Of a DNA stretch of 64,000 nucleotides, positions 22,123 to 33,399 are shown piece by piece (within the stretch, counting starts at the first letter, position 1; the number at the start of each line of letters is the position of its first letter). The notes under the pieces are model-generated. The model ran no database searches, was not told the DNA's origin, and saw nothing but the letters and a program-made list of their open reading frames with translations. The position numbers and the translations under genes are program-made. This stretch comes from Heterohyrax brucei (lineage: Eukaryota > Chordata > Mammalia > Hyracoidea > Procaviidae): the NCBI GenBank assembly GCA_028571685.1, contig CM053141.1, forward strand, positions 135,870,833 to 135,934,832. Direction: 5' to 3'.

Positions 22123-24087
22123 TTCCCCTGGGAATGAGGACTAGAAAGCAGCAAAATAGAATAAATAAAATCACTGCTTACCGTTACACCATACATTTAG
22201 AAACAGAGCAATTTCTATCTCTTTTTAAGTAAATCAGTAAGAACAAAATGTTTTCTGATCAATTAGGCCATCAACTGAGTCAATGATAAAAGCCTCCTTA
22301 AATGCCTGGTGAGTAACATGATGTAAATGAGTACTTAATTGCTGATAACAAACAGTCAAAAGTAGTATCGCTATTTTTCAGAATAACCCTATCAATAGAG
22401 TTATTCATAATCATGCACCATGTATAGCAATTAAAAATAAGAAAATAAATGGCCACCATATAAAATACAGCAAATTAAATTATTATTTCACAGGGATCTG
22501 AATACTGTTTAAAAATTAATGTGCTACTTGTACTGAAGCAATGTTACAGGGAAAGACTAATTCAAAGGCAATTACTACTGTTAAATAAAAGTCTTACTTT
22601 GGGGACTTTTATTATTTACAAAATATTTTTATCATTAGTTTAAATAGGACAAGAGCTAGCTAGTCCACTACCATGTATGTAGTATAAGACAGAAACAAAT
22701 ATTCTTCTTTGAACCCATTTTAATGTGTAGCCTTTTCCCATTCATAGTTGCCTGTTCAGACCTGGGCCTGTGTGCTGAAATTATTTTCTGGGTGTGCAAA
22801 CATCTTAACCCTGTGCCTCTTGACTATTGTGAGGAGGATCTACAGAAAGAATACAGAGCCTTAGCAGTATTTCACACTTGATTCCAAGAAGGAGGCAAAG
22901 GTTAAGAATGAGGAAAATTAGGCAGACAACCATGTGTAGCTAAAAGAAAGGCTTGCTGTTCTGCAGGGGCTGATTCCCTGACACAAATAGAAGAAAAGCC
23001 TACGAATGAGATCATGTCAGCTTCCTCTGCTTACATAGCAATGCTGGCCTTCTTTCCTTTCGGAAAAACAAGTCATCCGTGCACCAGAGTTCAGGGCTAC
23101 ATTACAGAATGTTTCCGAATTCCCAGCAGCAGCACACAGACATGGTGAAGGGACAGGCCTGAGCAGGCTCATCTGGGACTGGTCTACAGAACCTATAGAA
23201 TTCACAGAGCTCACTTTCTGCGTATCAATGAAATCTGAACTTCTGATTATCCTACAGTCAGTGAACTTCTGGAAGCATGTGCTTAATGAATGAGCTTGAT
23301 TTCTGAAGGAGAGTACTTTTTCAAAAATATCGAGATGGTGTTGGTTTGCTTTCGGGCTCAGTGATAAATTTTTAAATATTAAAGGGAAGAGATTCTGGTT
23401 TGGGGCTATGACAGTACTCATAGAGGAGAATCAATAAAACCATTTCACAAATGAGCTCTAAGTCAGGAAGAGTTTTTCACATTATATTTTAATCCATAGA
23501 TTAGTATACTTGATTTCTTTTATGCTTTTTTTCTCACTAAATTGTTTTTGCTTGATTCTAGTTAAGGTATATGACACCAATTCCCAGGGCAGACATTAAC
23601 TCATTGTAAATTGAAAGGCTCAAGATGATAATATTGTACATAAGAATGAGGTCCTGTAATCTAAATCTGAATAACATTGTCCAGTTGCTATTCGGGCAAA
23701 TCACCCCCTCAGTTACTGAACATTAAACAATGAATAATATATTGTTATGGAAATTCTACATTAAAACCAGATATGTCTGAACATCTCTTTTGTTTGGTTG
23801 TTGCATGTATGAATTTTTTTTAAAGGTGAAATGTTTATATGATTTGAAGAGAAACCAGAGTATGAATTTATTTTTTTAATTTCTTTTTAAATGTTTGTAA
23901 AAGAGCATTTTCTTTGCAAGGTGTCAGATTGGGAGCAATGTCTAAAGAGGCAAAAGTTACTAGTAAGGTGATAGGATATTACTCCAACACCCTCACCTCA
24001 AAGTAATGTTCCCAAAAGATTAGATCTCTACAGACTATGAGTGATATTCTTTAGGATTTCAGAAACAAAGAACTTCTCATTCCTAGT
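22123..24087. other. Repeat-poor stretch
   Basis: Nearly 2 kb without a recognised mobile element, the first part (22140-22680) rich in TAAT and AATTA words. The 134-codon reverse frame at 23017-23421 has no recognised motif and stands alone, so I do not call it a gene. Confidence 0.45.
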
Positions 24088-24250
24088 ATCATGCTGGTGG
24101 CATAGTGGTTAAGTGCCACGGCTGCTAACCAAAAGTTCTGTAGTTCAAATCCACCAGTCTCTCCTTGGAAACTCTTTTGGACAGTTCTACTCTGTCTGAT
24201 AGAGTTGCTATGAGTCAGCATCAACTCAATGACAGTGTGTTTCTATGTTT
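24088..24250 (+). mobile_element. AfroSINE (short form)
   Basis: Complete forward copy: TGCTGGTGGCATAGTGGTTA, GCTGCTAACCAAAAGTTCTG, ACAGTTCTACTCTGTCTGAT, and a TATGAGTCAGCATCAACTCA end. Confidence 0.92.
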
Positions 24251-24257
24251 GAAGAAC

Positions 24258-24446
24258 TGTGCTTAATAAAGCAGAACATCAATGAAAAGGAGGAAGACCC
24301 TCAATCAGATGGATTGACACAGAGGCTGCAACAAGGGACTCCAACATGGCAATGATTGTGAGGCGGTGTATGATCAGGCAGTGTTTCATTCTGTCCTTAC
24401 TATGAGTTCAAGTGACTTGACAGTATGTTAATACAGCAACAAAGTA
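24258..24446 (+). mobile_element. RTE-type LINE 3' end
   Basis: Forward tail fragment: AAAAGGAGGAAGACCCTCAA, GGATTGACACAGAGGCTGCA, CAGGCAGTGTTTCATTCTGT, then a decayed terminal block. Confidence 0.82.
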
Positions 24447-24747
24447 ATTTGACAATACAGTAGATGCTCTGTTCACTGATCCCCAAATAATCGAATCTCC
24501 AGACTAGCTGACCTTCTTTCCAATCTTAACTCTTAGCTACCACACACAGCTAGTTCATCACTAATAGACTCCTCTCTAGATAGAAGAGGTAAGCACCTCT
24601 ACACTCATCAGTTACACATTTACCAAAAGTAAATTGTGTTTGCTCTAGAAACTTCTTATACAAGTTGTCTTTGTTAATGTGATTAAGAACTGATTTTAGA
24701 AAAAAGAAAAAGAGGATTTATATTTTCTCTGAAAGTTAAGAAGCATC
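24447..24747. other. Unassigned stretch
   Basis: No recognised element. Confidence 0.35.
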
Positions 24748-25228
24748 TGTCCTGCATTTAATTGTGGGCCCAAAATTCTGTCAACTTCCCTAGACCATGA
24801 TTCCCAGTGTTATATGATTGTTCACCATTTTGTCATCTGATATGATTGCCCTATTTGTTGAAAATCCTATCTCTATAATGTTAATAAGTCAGAATTAAAG
24901 GTAGTTCTATTAAAGATGCAGCACTCAATCTACAAGATTAAGTTTCAGTCTTAATTTTGAGATGGGGAAACTCATACCACCAAGAAAGTAGAGCTAGGAG
25001 CATGTGTCCTCTGGATCTGGAGCCACTGATTTCAGAAGGATCTAGACTAGGGAAAGATTGATGACAAGCGTCTTTCCCCCAAACTGATAGGGAAGTCCTT
25101 CGCCCAGACTTGACACCCTGAATTCAGACTTTTAGCCTCCTATGTTGTGAGAGAATAAATGTTTCTTTGTTAAAGCCATTTATCTACCTATGGTATTTAT
25201 GTTACAGCAACATTAGCTAAACTAAGGC
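24748..25228 (+). mobile_element. MST/THE-like MaLR solo LTR
   Basis: Forward solitary LTR: TGTCCTGCATTTAATTGTGG start, a TGATTCCCAGTGTTATATGA block, AGAATAAATGTTTCTTTG (polyadenylation signal) and a GTTACAGCAACATTAGC end. It belongs to the same family as 31059, 34695, 39992 and 51462. No internal retroviral sequence. Confidence 0.7.
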
Positions 25229-25531
25229 AGAACACACAAAAGCGTATTATCTTTTATTTAATGCTGTCAAAGTAGAGGTAGATTTAAAGAATTGCAAATC
25301 ATTAAGGGGATAAGATTAAAATTTTGTAGGACTTTGTTCCCAAATTACTTTAAAAATTTCTTTAAGTTTCTTTTCCACTTAAGACCCAAACCAAACAAAT
25401 TATATTGATAAGATACCATGTGAAAAATCAGATACAGAACAACAATCAGTGAAGCCCAAAGTATTAATGTACTTTACAAATTTTAAGTTAAATTGTTTAA
25501 GGTGTGAGTGGACCATGTTTCAAAAACTCAG
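25229..25531. other. Unassigned AT-rich stretch
   Basis: No recognised element. Confidence 0.35.
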
Positions 25532-26035
25532 TGTCTTAGGCTGTGCTCACTAGACAGCCAAGCCAAGTGCTGTCGAGTCAGATCCAACTCACGGTGACCT
25601 TAAAGAATCAAAACCAATAAAGCATATAAACATAAATAAGAAGAGATTTATAGCAAAGAAATAGTTCACACAGTAGTAGAAAGTGGAACATCTCAAGTCC
25701 ACGCATCAAAAGAGAGGCTTCTTCAGATTCATAAAGCCACAGGGGCTGGCAAACCTGAGATCAGCAAGTCAGAAAGCAGAGATCTTGTTCACAGCCCATG
25801 AAGATGCCCAAATTCCGAAAATGGCAGGCTAGACCACAAGGTTCCTCCTGCTTCATATAGCTGCAGGGGCTGGTGAACCCACAGCAAGCAAAAATCCAGA
25901 ACACGTGATTATATTCAGATGTAGGCCAGACCCCAAAGGAAACTCCCATTCAACTGATCGGCTACTCACAGCAGATCCCGTTGTGGAAGTGATTGCATAT
26001 AAACACTGAGAGTCACAGTCCAGCCAAGATGACAC
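25532..26035 (-). mobile_element. MLT1-like MaLR solo LTR
   Basis: Reverse-strand LTR of the same family as 10704-11408. It shares TGTCTTAGGCTGTGCTCACT at its end, GGCCAGACCCCAAAGGAAAC and a GATCGGCTACTCACAGCAGA block. A short AfroSINE tail (25558-25604) interrupts it near the end. The frames of 60-62 codons here are not genes. Confidence 0.65.
25558..25604 (-). mobile_element. AfroSINE 3' fragment
   Basis: Tail only: CCAAGTGCTGTCGAGTCAGA, then CAACTCACGGTGACC. Confidence 0.85.
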
Positions 26036-26224
26036 ACAGTCTTATCCACAGTATCCACCAACCACCAACCCCTGAAGACTTCAAATAAAAGAACTTCCAC
26101 TGTAGCGTGTAGAATGCTCTGAGTGAGAAAAGTAATGATTCAGAAAGTTATTTCAGTGAAAGCAAGAAGGAATGAGAACTTGAACTAAGATGATGACAAA
26201 AAAGTAAGAGGTAGATACAAGAGA

Positions 26225-26340
26225 AATTGAAAAGTAGAGGTTACAACCAATTTCACTGAACAATGTATAGAAATTGTTGAATGGTAACCTAGAGTGCTAT
26301 GTAAACCTTCACTAAAAACATAAAATATTATTAAAAAAGA
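26225..26340 (+). mobile_element. L1-type 3' UTR end
   Basis: Terminal block shared with 39870-39960: CACTGAACAATGTATAGAAA, then TTGTTGAATGG and an A-rich tail. Confidence 0.65.
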
Positions 26341-26865
26341 AAAAGTCACAGGACTTAAACTCCTTAACTTTTAGGACACATCAACAAAACTCATGGTTTG
26401 ACTTAGGCAGCCCTTAGAAAGATACAGAGAATTCAGGAGAAGATGCTCATTTCATGGGAAGAGAAGATGCTTGGTTTTTTAATTCATTCAGATTTTGACA
26501 CAGTCAATACAGATGGAGAAATCCAAATTTTAGAAATATAAACCTGAAACTTAGGAGAGAGTTCAATACCAGAGAGAGAAACAGTTTTGGAAGTGACAAC
26601 ATAGACAATACCAGTTAATGTCTTGTAGATTAAAAAAATCCGACGGGGAGCAGAAAGAAAGAAATGGTCTATGGAAAAAACACGCTCAGGGACAAAAGGA
26701 GTAGGGAGACATACAAGGGAGATAGGAAGTTCAAAAAACCAAAGATGAGAATTATAATTGGACTATATTTCAAAAGCTAAGAAGAAAAGCTTGGTGGAGA
26801 GGGCTAGTGGTCAGGGACCTATTCCCCAAGAGAACAACAACAAAAAAAAGATATTTCTGTGGAGT
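26341..26865. other. Unassigned A-rich stretch
   Basis: Purine-rich sequence with no recognised element. Confidence 0.35.
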
Positions 26866-27047
26866 TGAGGCTAACTTGTGACAATCTCATGTGACAGAAA
26901 AGAACCGCTTTATAGGATTTTCTTGGCTATAATCTTTACAGAAACAGATCACCAGGCCTTTCTTTCAAGGTGTCACTGGGTGGTTTCAAACCAACAAACT
27001 TTTGGTTAGTAGGTGAGTGCAAACCATTTGCAACACCCAGGTACTCC
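26866..27047 (-). mobile_element. AfroSINE (long form), diverged
   Basis: Reverse copy with TTCTTGGCTATAATCTTTAC and AGAAACAGATCACCAGGCCT markers, TTTCAAACCAACAAACTTTT, and an ACACCCAGGTACTCC head. Confidence 0.85.
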
Positions 27048-28689
27048 ATGTCTCAGAGAAGCATCATGCAATCTGTCATTCATCAGGTGGTCTTTGAGGA
27101 GGCACTCTTGATAGAAAGGTGAGGGAATGAGCCAGACTTCAAAATGTTACGGACTGGTAGTGAAAAGGTGGGAAATAGTATTAGGCCTTAATGGAGAAAA
27201 ATGGATGAGTAACTACAATATTTTAGGATAATGAATACTTGTTCTGATCATATTTATGTGAGAAGAGAAGACTACACTAAGAAGGACACACTGAAAGAGA
27301 TGAAGTTGGCAAAATAGAAGGCAAGGACCCCAAGGAGACAGAAGGGAGGGACAGGAGGAAGCAAACTCAGCGAAAAGGAAGGGACCTTTTTTCTGAAAGA
27401 CAGGGCTGAGGAAAGTGGGAAGAGAGAAGAAAATTTGAAAGCATTCATGTCCACTAGCCCCCATTTGCATACCAAAGTCCTCCCACACGTGGACAAATCA
27501 CTGTTTAGTAAATTAAACAGTATCTAAAGTCATAGTTAATGGTGGTGATTAAGAATGAAGTTTCGCTCTGGAATTGATACATGACATGTAAGAGCATACT
27601 GGCCACTGAGAAAACTGACCAACACATTCAGTGAACTAAGCACTTGATTCCATATAATATGGATAAACATTACACAGACAATCGTAGTTACTGGTGAACA
27701 AGAAAGAGATTTGATTAAAAAATTGTGGTTTCCCCTCACGCTTTCAGTCACGGCTGGATAAGGCACACAGAAAGGTTCACGTGCCGTGGCTCAGTGGTGC
27801 TAGAGTATGGACCTAAGTGACAGCACAACTGCTTCAGGGATCCGCTTGACTGAATAATTTGTCCTAATTCTCATGATATTGGACTGAGCTCTCTGCACAC
27901 AGATTTTCTATAGCTGTAGCTGGTATTTTTTATTAAGACCCTATAAAGCCACCCAGGCGTTTGCTTCTGAAAAAGCAGCATTTTGTGGGGATAGTGATGA
28001 GTTTTTCCAGCTTCCTGTCAGAGACGTTCACTCAGCAGGCTTTTCTTACCTGTTCTCAGCCACTTAAAAAAATGCCACATTTAAACACAAAGCAATTGGA
28101 CTGGCTTTTTTATTTTAGAAACTTGAAAAGCTTAGGTGTTTTGAGGTTAACACATGATTCAGCCTTTACTAGGTTATTTAAAATCTTACACTGAAGCATA
28201 TGTTTTCAGCAACCATGTAAGCTGAAAAGTCTGTTTCTGTTTCTGACATCGTATTTCCTCACTGATTTTACAAATAGCCAGAAAGTAAAAATGTTGTATG
28301 ATTCAAAGGAAGGGTCTCCCAGTGCTTTCTTGTTCCAAAATATCTCCCCTGTAAGACTGCCCTTGAGCCAAATTAGCCCCACAATTTCCTCCCTGTGAAT
28401 GATGCCATCATGGCTTTACAGGTCACCTTCAGGACAAAAATAACCTTGAGAAGAGATGATTGTTAACACATAACAAATTGGTACAGCAACTTAGTGATTC
28501 TGGCAGCTAGGAAATTTAGTCCCAGGACAATTAAGGACAGAACAGCAAAGGCAGCAAGTGGTCTAGACTCTAGATACAGGAAGGAAGAAAGCAACCCTAG
28601 TGTATCTGCCTGAGCAGCCAGCCAGGTCCTCTGGAAAAGGTGTAGAATCACACAGGACAAGTGGGGGATGCTATCTTAATTTATCAAGT
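27048..28689. other. Repeat-poor stretch
   Basis: About 1.6 kb with no recognised repeat. Frames of 65-91 codons overlap on both strands without family motifs. Confidence 0.45.
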
Positions 28690-29070
28690 ATCTAAGTTTC
28701 CTAGTGCTGATGTAACACAAATATCGCACATGGATGGCTTTAAAGAACAGAATTTTATTTTCTTATAGTTCAGAAGACAGAAGGCCATGCTGATTCCTTC
28801 CTTACTGGAAGCTCCAGGTATTATTTGGTTCTCAGTGGTCTTCACGTGGTATGTGTCTTACCCAGTACATGTCACCTCTGTGTCTAATCTGCTTTTTTTG
28901 TTGCTGTTTTTTCCTGAGTCAGAAGTCTTTAGGTTTAGGACACGCCTTCTGCTGATACAGCCTTATTACCATAACAGTTGAACATCCCACTGCCTAACAG
29001 GATTAGATCCACAGGCATATGGGTTTAGGATTCCAAAATACATCTTATGGGAACACAATGCAGTCCATAG
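28690..29070 (-). mobile_element. MaLR-type solo LTR
   Basis: Reverse LTR with TCTAAGTTTCCTAGTGCTGA, GGCTTTAAAGAACAGAATTT and an AGGATTAGATCCACAGG block. It is like the other MST/THE-type LTRs but more diverged. Confidence 0.6.
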
Positions 29071-29342
29071 TACCAAGGGAATCAAGAGTCACATAGATCA
29101 GGTCCATTCCTGAAGAAACAAACAAATGCAGTAAGGTTGCAGGAATTGTAGCTCACATTCTTCTCCACAGATGAAGTGCTAGTCCAGTAAACTTCTCTCT
29201 CCATTGTCTGTTCTCTTCCTTGGGTCAGATAGGGTCAGATAGAGTTATACAACAAAGTGGATTAGAGCACTAGTTGGCCAATTAAATCAGATGACACTTT
29301 CAGTATCTTCTAACACTGAAATGTCTTGATTCTAATAAAATA
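29071..29342. other. Unassigned stretch
   Basis: No recognised element. A GGGTCAGATAG heptamer-type direct duplication lies at 29222-29241. Confidence 0.4.
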
Positions 29343-29373
29343 TGAAGTCTGACAATAAGTTTACAAACCCATC

Positions 29374-29710
29374 CTAGAAAAAGTGCTGAATATCACTATA
29401 GTCAGCTTCAAAGTACTGCCCTTGGAAAGCTATGCACCAGAGCCAGCACGTAGTCCACCCTTCAAAGCAACTTCGGAACTCATTTTCTGGAATGGCCATC
29501 AGAGCTGTCATCATACTACTTCTGATGCCCCAAATATCATCAATGTGTCTTCCTTTCAACATTTCCTTTATCTTCGGGTAGAGAAAAAAGTCATTGGGGG
29601 CCAGATCAGGTGAGTAGGGAGGGTATTCCAATACAGTTATTTGTTTACCTACTAAAAAAGGCCTGACAAACAGTGCTGTGTGAGCTGGTACATTGTTGTG
29701 ATATAAGACC
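29374..29710 (-). pseudogene. Mariner transposase C-terminal part
   Basis: Open stretch from the altered second catalytic motif (HNNVPAHTALFVRPFL) through PYSPDLAPNDFFLYPKIKEM to the natural C-terminus ending DIQHFF, about 110 residues with no stop. Known mariner proteins have HDN here, and the first N replaces the metal-binding D. It stops just before the terminal repeat, as in intact elements. Confidence 0.9.
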
Positions 29711-30246
29711 CACGAGTTGTTGGTGATAGTTCAGGTTGTTTTCACTTAACTTTTTCCTGCAGTCTTTTCAGCACTTGCAAATAGTAAACTTGGTTAACTG
29801 TTTGTCCAGTTGGTACAAATTTATACTGAACAATCCCTCTGATAGCAAAAAAGGTTAGCAACATTGTTTCGACTCTTTATTTGGACTGACCCAACTTTTT
29901 TGGTCACAGAGAATTGACCGACTTCCACTGTGCAATTTGATGCTTTGTTTCAGGGTCATATTGGCACACCCATGTTTCATCACCAGTGATAACACATCAC
30001 AGAACATCATCTGCCTCTCCTAAAGGTCTTGGCAAACTTCGACGCTCCTTTGCTTTTGTTCATCGGTGAGCTCCTTCAGGGCCATTTTTGCACACAGTTT
30101 TCTCATGCCAAGATTTTCAGTTAAGATTTTCTTGTTTCTTTATCAGTGTTTACTTGGTCTGCTATGTTTCTGACAATCAACCAATGATTTTGATGCACAA
30201 TTTGAAGAATTTTTGCAATGTTTTCATCAATTCTTCTGGTTACTGG

Positions 30247-30440
30247 CTACAATGACCTGTCTTCATCAGCAACGCTCTCTCTGCCAGAAAAATGTTTAAT
30301 CCGTTTGCACACTGCTGTTTTTTTCATGACGTTATCCCCATAAACTTGGACTAACACGTTCCTGATTTGACTTCCACTCTTGCCAAGTTTAACAAGAAAT
30401 TTAATGTCTGTTCTTTGCTCTAATTCCAGCTCCAACATTC
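30247..30440 (-). pseudogene. Mariner transposase N-terminal part
   Basis: About 60 residues of the helix-turn-helix region starting MLELELEQRTDIKFLVKLGK and ending ...HFSGRESVADEDRSL before a stop. The next codons continue the family pattern in the same frame, so this is one point change rather than a true end. Confidence 0.9.
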
Positions 30441-30889
30441 TCATGACCGTGCACAAAACACACAATGACAATAATAAATACCACTCAGCAAGACACACTA
30501 AACATCAACATGAACACAGTTGTGAGACACTGGTACACCAAGATTGTTAAACCTTAGTGAGTTGTTTGTAGAGTGCGGCCAAAGAAAGTGCATGGTGGAA
30601 AGTTCACAACCTTAATTGTCAGACCTTGTGTTGCTAAAATATGACCAAAGCTTAGAATTTTAAAGATGTTTGGTTAGACAGAGACTTCCTTGCAGTAAAG
30701 AATTTATTTTAATACAATGAAATTGCCCCACACTGATTTTATATTTCCTGACTGATTTTGAGTACAGAGAAATCATAAGTTTGTGAATATATCTCACCTA
30801 GTAGCCAAAAGGATCCTTTTGCACCTCTTTAATGTTACCTTGAGACAAGAGAAGAAAAGACAGAATATCATTACTGAGCATCTGTTATA

Positions 30890-31058
30890 CACATTATAAT
30901 TCATTATCTCATGTAATTCTCTTTAATATTCACTTTGGGTTTGGGGCCACATTTTATAGATAAGAGAACTGATATTCAGTGAGGTTAAATAACTGGCCAA
31001 CAGGCACAGAATTAGAGAGAGCAGGTTTAGCTGTTTTGACACCAAATCTCACGCTTCT
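30890..31058 (-). mobile_element. MIR fragment
   Basis: Reverse MIR core: TTTATAGATAAGAGAACTGA, TCAGTGAGGTTAAATAACTG, then a decayed receptor-arm region to 31058. Confidence 0.7.
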
Positions 31059-31545
31059 TGTCATGAACTCAGTTGTGTTCCCCCCAAAGTGTGTGTAACA
31101 ATTTGGCTAGGCGATGATTCTCAGTATTACCTGATGTTTCTATGAGCTGTAAACCTTGCCTCTGTGACATAATTGAGGGAAGATGGGTGACAGTTGTGTT
31201 GGTAGAGCAACACTCAATGTGTAAGACTGTATTGTTCCTTGAGGCAATCTCTTATGATATAAAGGAAAGGGAAGCAAGCAGAAAGGTGGGGACCTCATAC
31301 CATCAGGAAAGAAGCAGTAGCAAAAGTAGAGCACATCCTTTGGACCTGGGGTCCCTTCACCTCAGAACTTCCCAGTCTAGGTGAAGATTGACAACTAGAA
31401 CCTTCCTCTAGAGCCAGCAGACAAAGCCAGTTGTTGCCCTAAATTTGGACTTTTAGTCTACTTTTCTCTGAGAAAATAAATTTCTCTTTGTCAGTGTCGT
31501 TCACTTGTGGTATTTCTATTAGAGCAGCACTAGATTACTAAGAGA
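31059..31545 (+). mobile_element. MST/THE-like MaLR solo LTR
   Basis: Forward LTR: TGTCATGAACTCAGTTGTGT start, TGATTCTCAGTATTACCTGA, GAGAAAATAAATTTCTCTTT, and a TTCACTTGTGGTATTTCTAT end. Frames at 31140-31384 are within it and not genes. Confidence 0.78.
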
Positions 31546-31673
31546 CTCCCATTATGAGTAATGACCTGACTCATATCTGTGAGTTACAAAACAGAGATTT
31601 TCAACAGATTCTGCTTGTCACCGCACATTCAACATTGAAAGTCACATAAGTTTTAAACATTCTATAATCCAAG

Positions 31674-31766
31674 GACCAAACTCATGGCTTCCAAGTCAAC
31701 TCTAACTCTTAGAGACAGCATAGGGGTCAACTTGAAGACAACAAGTTTGGTTGGGGTTTGCTACAA
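31674..31766. mobile_element. Two AfroSINE tails in inverted contact
   Basis: A reverse tail fragment (CCAAGTCAACTCTAACTCTT, 31674-31727) joined to a forward tail (GTCAACTTGAAGACAACAAG, then TTTGGTTGGGG). Together they form a small inverted repeat. Confidence 0.6.
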
Positions 31767-31934
31767 AACAAGGATATTCCTGGTGCAAGTAGAGCCCTTA
31801 CTGAGTAAGTAACCTTTTGTCAGACAAGGAAATGTTTAAGTCCATTTCATTCATAGAAAGAATTTGAGCTGATTGAAATGTGATAAATCTTTAAAGCATT
31901 TTAAGTGCTTGGTTTCTTTTTAAAAAAATGTTAC

Positions 31935-32245
31935 TACAGTATAGTTAACAAAATATTTGCCAGTTTAACCTTTAAACATAGAATTGAGTAACATTATATT
32001 CACCAGTTTGTACAATCATCACTATCATACATTTCCTAATATTTTTCGTCACACCAAACAGAAACTCAATACCCCTTGGTAAGTGCAATATTTTCAAGTG
32101 CACTAGTGTGCTGTTCCCTTTTTTCTTTTATTGTGCTAAAAGTATAAGTATCAAAATATTTGCTGCTTCAACAATTTTCATATGCACAGCTTCAAAGATG
32201 TTAAGTATATTCAAAATGTTCAATCATCATTGTGTGTTTTATAGT
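31935..32245 (+). mobile_element. Old L1M-type 3' fragment
   Basis: Two blocks typical of ancient L1M tails: AACCTTTAAACATAGAATTG with ATTATATTCACCAGTTTGTA, and later GATGTTAAGTATATTCAAAA. Confidence 0.55.
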
Positions 32246-32434
32246 ATATATTAAGGGAAAGAATCAAAGGCAAAAATAAAATGGAATTCTTTAGAAAAGA
32301 GTCTGGTACTCTAAAATATGCCTAGTGTGACTAAATTGCAATCTGAATAGCATGTTTTAAAAAAAATGCCATTCTAAATTGTTAAAAATTCCTGTTCTTA
32401 TTATCATTGTAGATTTATATGTAGTCTGGTGTCT

Positions 32435-32850
32435 AGCTTACATGTTTGTTGTAGTTGTTACATGCCACCCATGCAGTTCCAACTCATAGCAATCCTGTAC
32501 ACAACAACACAAAACAGTGCCTGGTCCTGTACCATCCTTGCAATGGCTGCAAGGTTTGAGCCCACTGTTGCAGCCACTGTGTCAATCCATCTCACTGAGG
32601 GGCTTCCTCTTTTTCGCTAATGCTCTACTTTACCAAGCATGATGTCCTTCTCCAGGGACTAATCCTTTCTGATAACTCATCTAAAGTAAAGTCTTGCCAT
32701 CGACACATCTATGGAACATTCAGGCTGTACTTCTTCTTACAAAAAATCTGTTCATTGTTTTGGCCTCCTACAGTATATTCCATATTCTTCACCAGCACCA
32801 CAATTCAAAGGCATCACTCTTTCTTCAGTCCTCCTTATTCACTGAATAAT
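32435..32850 (-). mobile_element. RTE-type LINE 3' end
   Basis: Reverse tail about 415 bp long. It shares many blocks with 19931-20796, for example AGTGCCTGGTCCTGTACCAT, CACTGTGTCAATCCATCTCA and GATGTCCTTCTCCAGGGACT, and ends near the complement of the C-terminal coding region. Confidence 0.88.
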
Positions 32851-33044
32851 ATTATTTGAGTAGTAGTCATATGAACTGGTCTTCTCTGTAGGTATATGTA
32901 TATTATTGCACCATAATCAGAATTGTACTTCAGGATAAATCTTGGAATGGTCTTCTTTTTACAATGAATGGGATGATTTTTTTCTTCAATATGTTGTTCC
33001 TGCCAAAGCAGCTCACTAATATCTAGGATATCCATCTTCAGAAG

Positions 33045-33350
33045 TCTCATTTCATTTTTAACAATTTATAATGAAGAGAAATTAAAAAAACCTTAATAGC
33101 TATGTGAGACATCATCAAGAATAATTTACAAGTAATAGGAATTATAGAAGAGGAGAAAAAAATAAGTTCAGAGAAAATATTTGAAACTATATTAGCAAAA
33201 AATTTTCCAAACATCCTGAAAGATGAGACAGTTTCCATCCAGGAACTCCAGTGAACCCTGAATAGGATAGACCCTAGAAGAAATTCTCCAAGACATATCA
33301 TAATCAAAATTTCTAAAACCAAAGACTAACAAAAGTCCTGAAAGCACCTT
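33045..33350 (+). mobile_element. L1 or HAL1 ORF1-like fragment
   Basis: Resembles the ORF1 region of L1M/HAL1 elements: AATTTTCCAAACATCCTGAA, CCAGGAACTCCAGTGAACCC, AGAAATTCTCCAAGACATAT, AGTCCTGAAAGCACC. It is truncated, and a related 3' UTR follows in the same orientation. Confidence 0.55.
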
Positions 33351-33399
33351 ATGGAAGCTGAGCATCATTTACACCACAACAAAAGTTATAATGGAATAC

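Larger units (their letters stand above)
29343..30628 (-). mobile_element. Near-complete mariner DNA transposon (decayed)
   Basis: A ~1.29 kb Tc1/mariner-superfamily element on the reverse strand, from terminal repeat to terminal repeat. The ends are near-perfect inverted copies of GTCTGACAA(T)TAAG. TA flanks the left end and a decayed TG the right. The transposase starts near 30440 as MLELELEQRTDIKFLVKLGK and reads through SGRESVADEDRS, a DNA-binding-domain end. An internal stop follows, then an intact RRIDENIAKILQIVHQNHW stretch. The first catalytic aspartate is kept in VITGDETWV (codon 29979-29981). The second is asparagine in YHNNVPAH (codon 29695-29697). The third is kept in SPDLAPNDFFL, giving exact D34D spacing. 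Several stops and frameshifts make it inactive. Confidence 0.93.

Noticed and set aside
23017-23421. 134-codon reverse open frame
   Set aside because: No motif, no neighbours, and no upstream promoter or splice signals that I could support.
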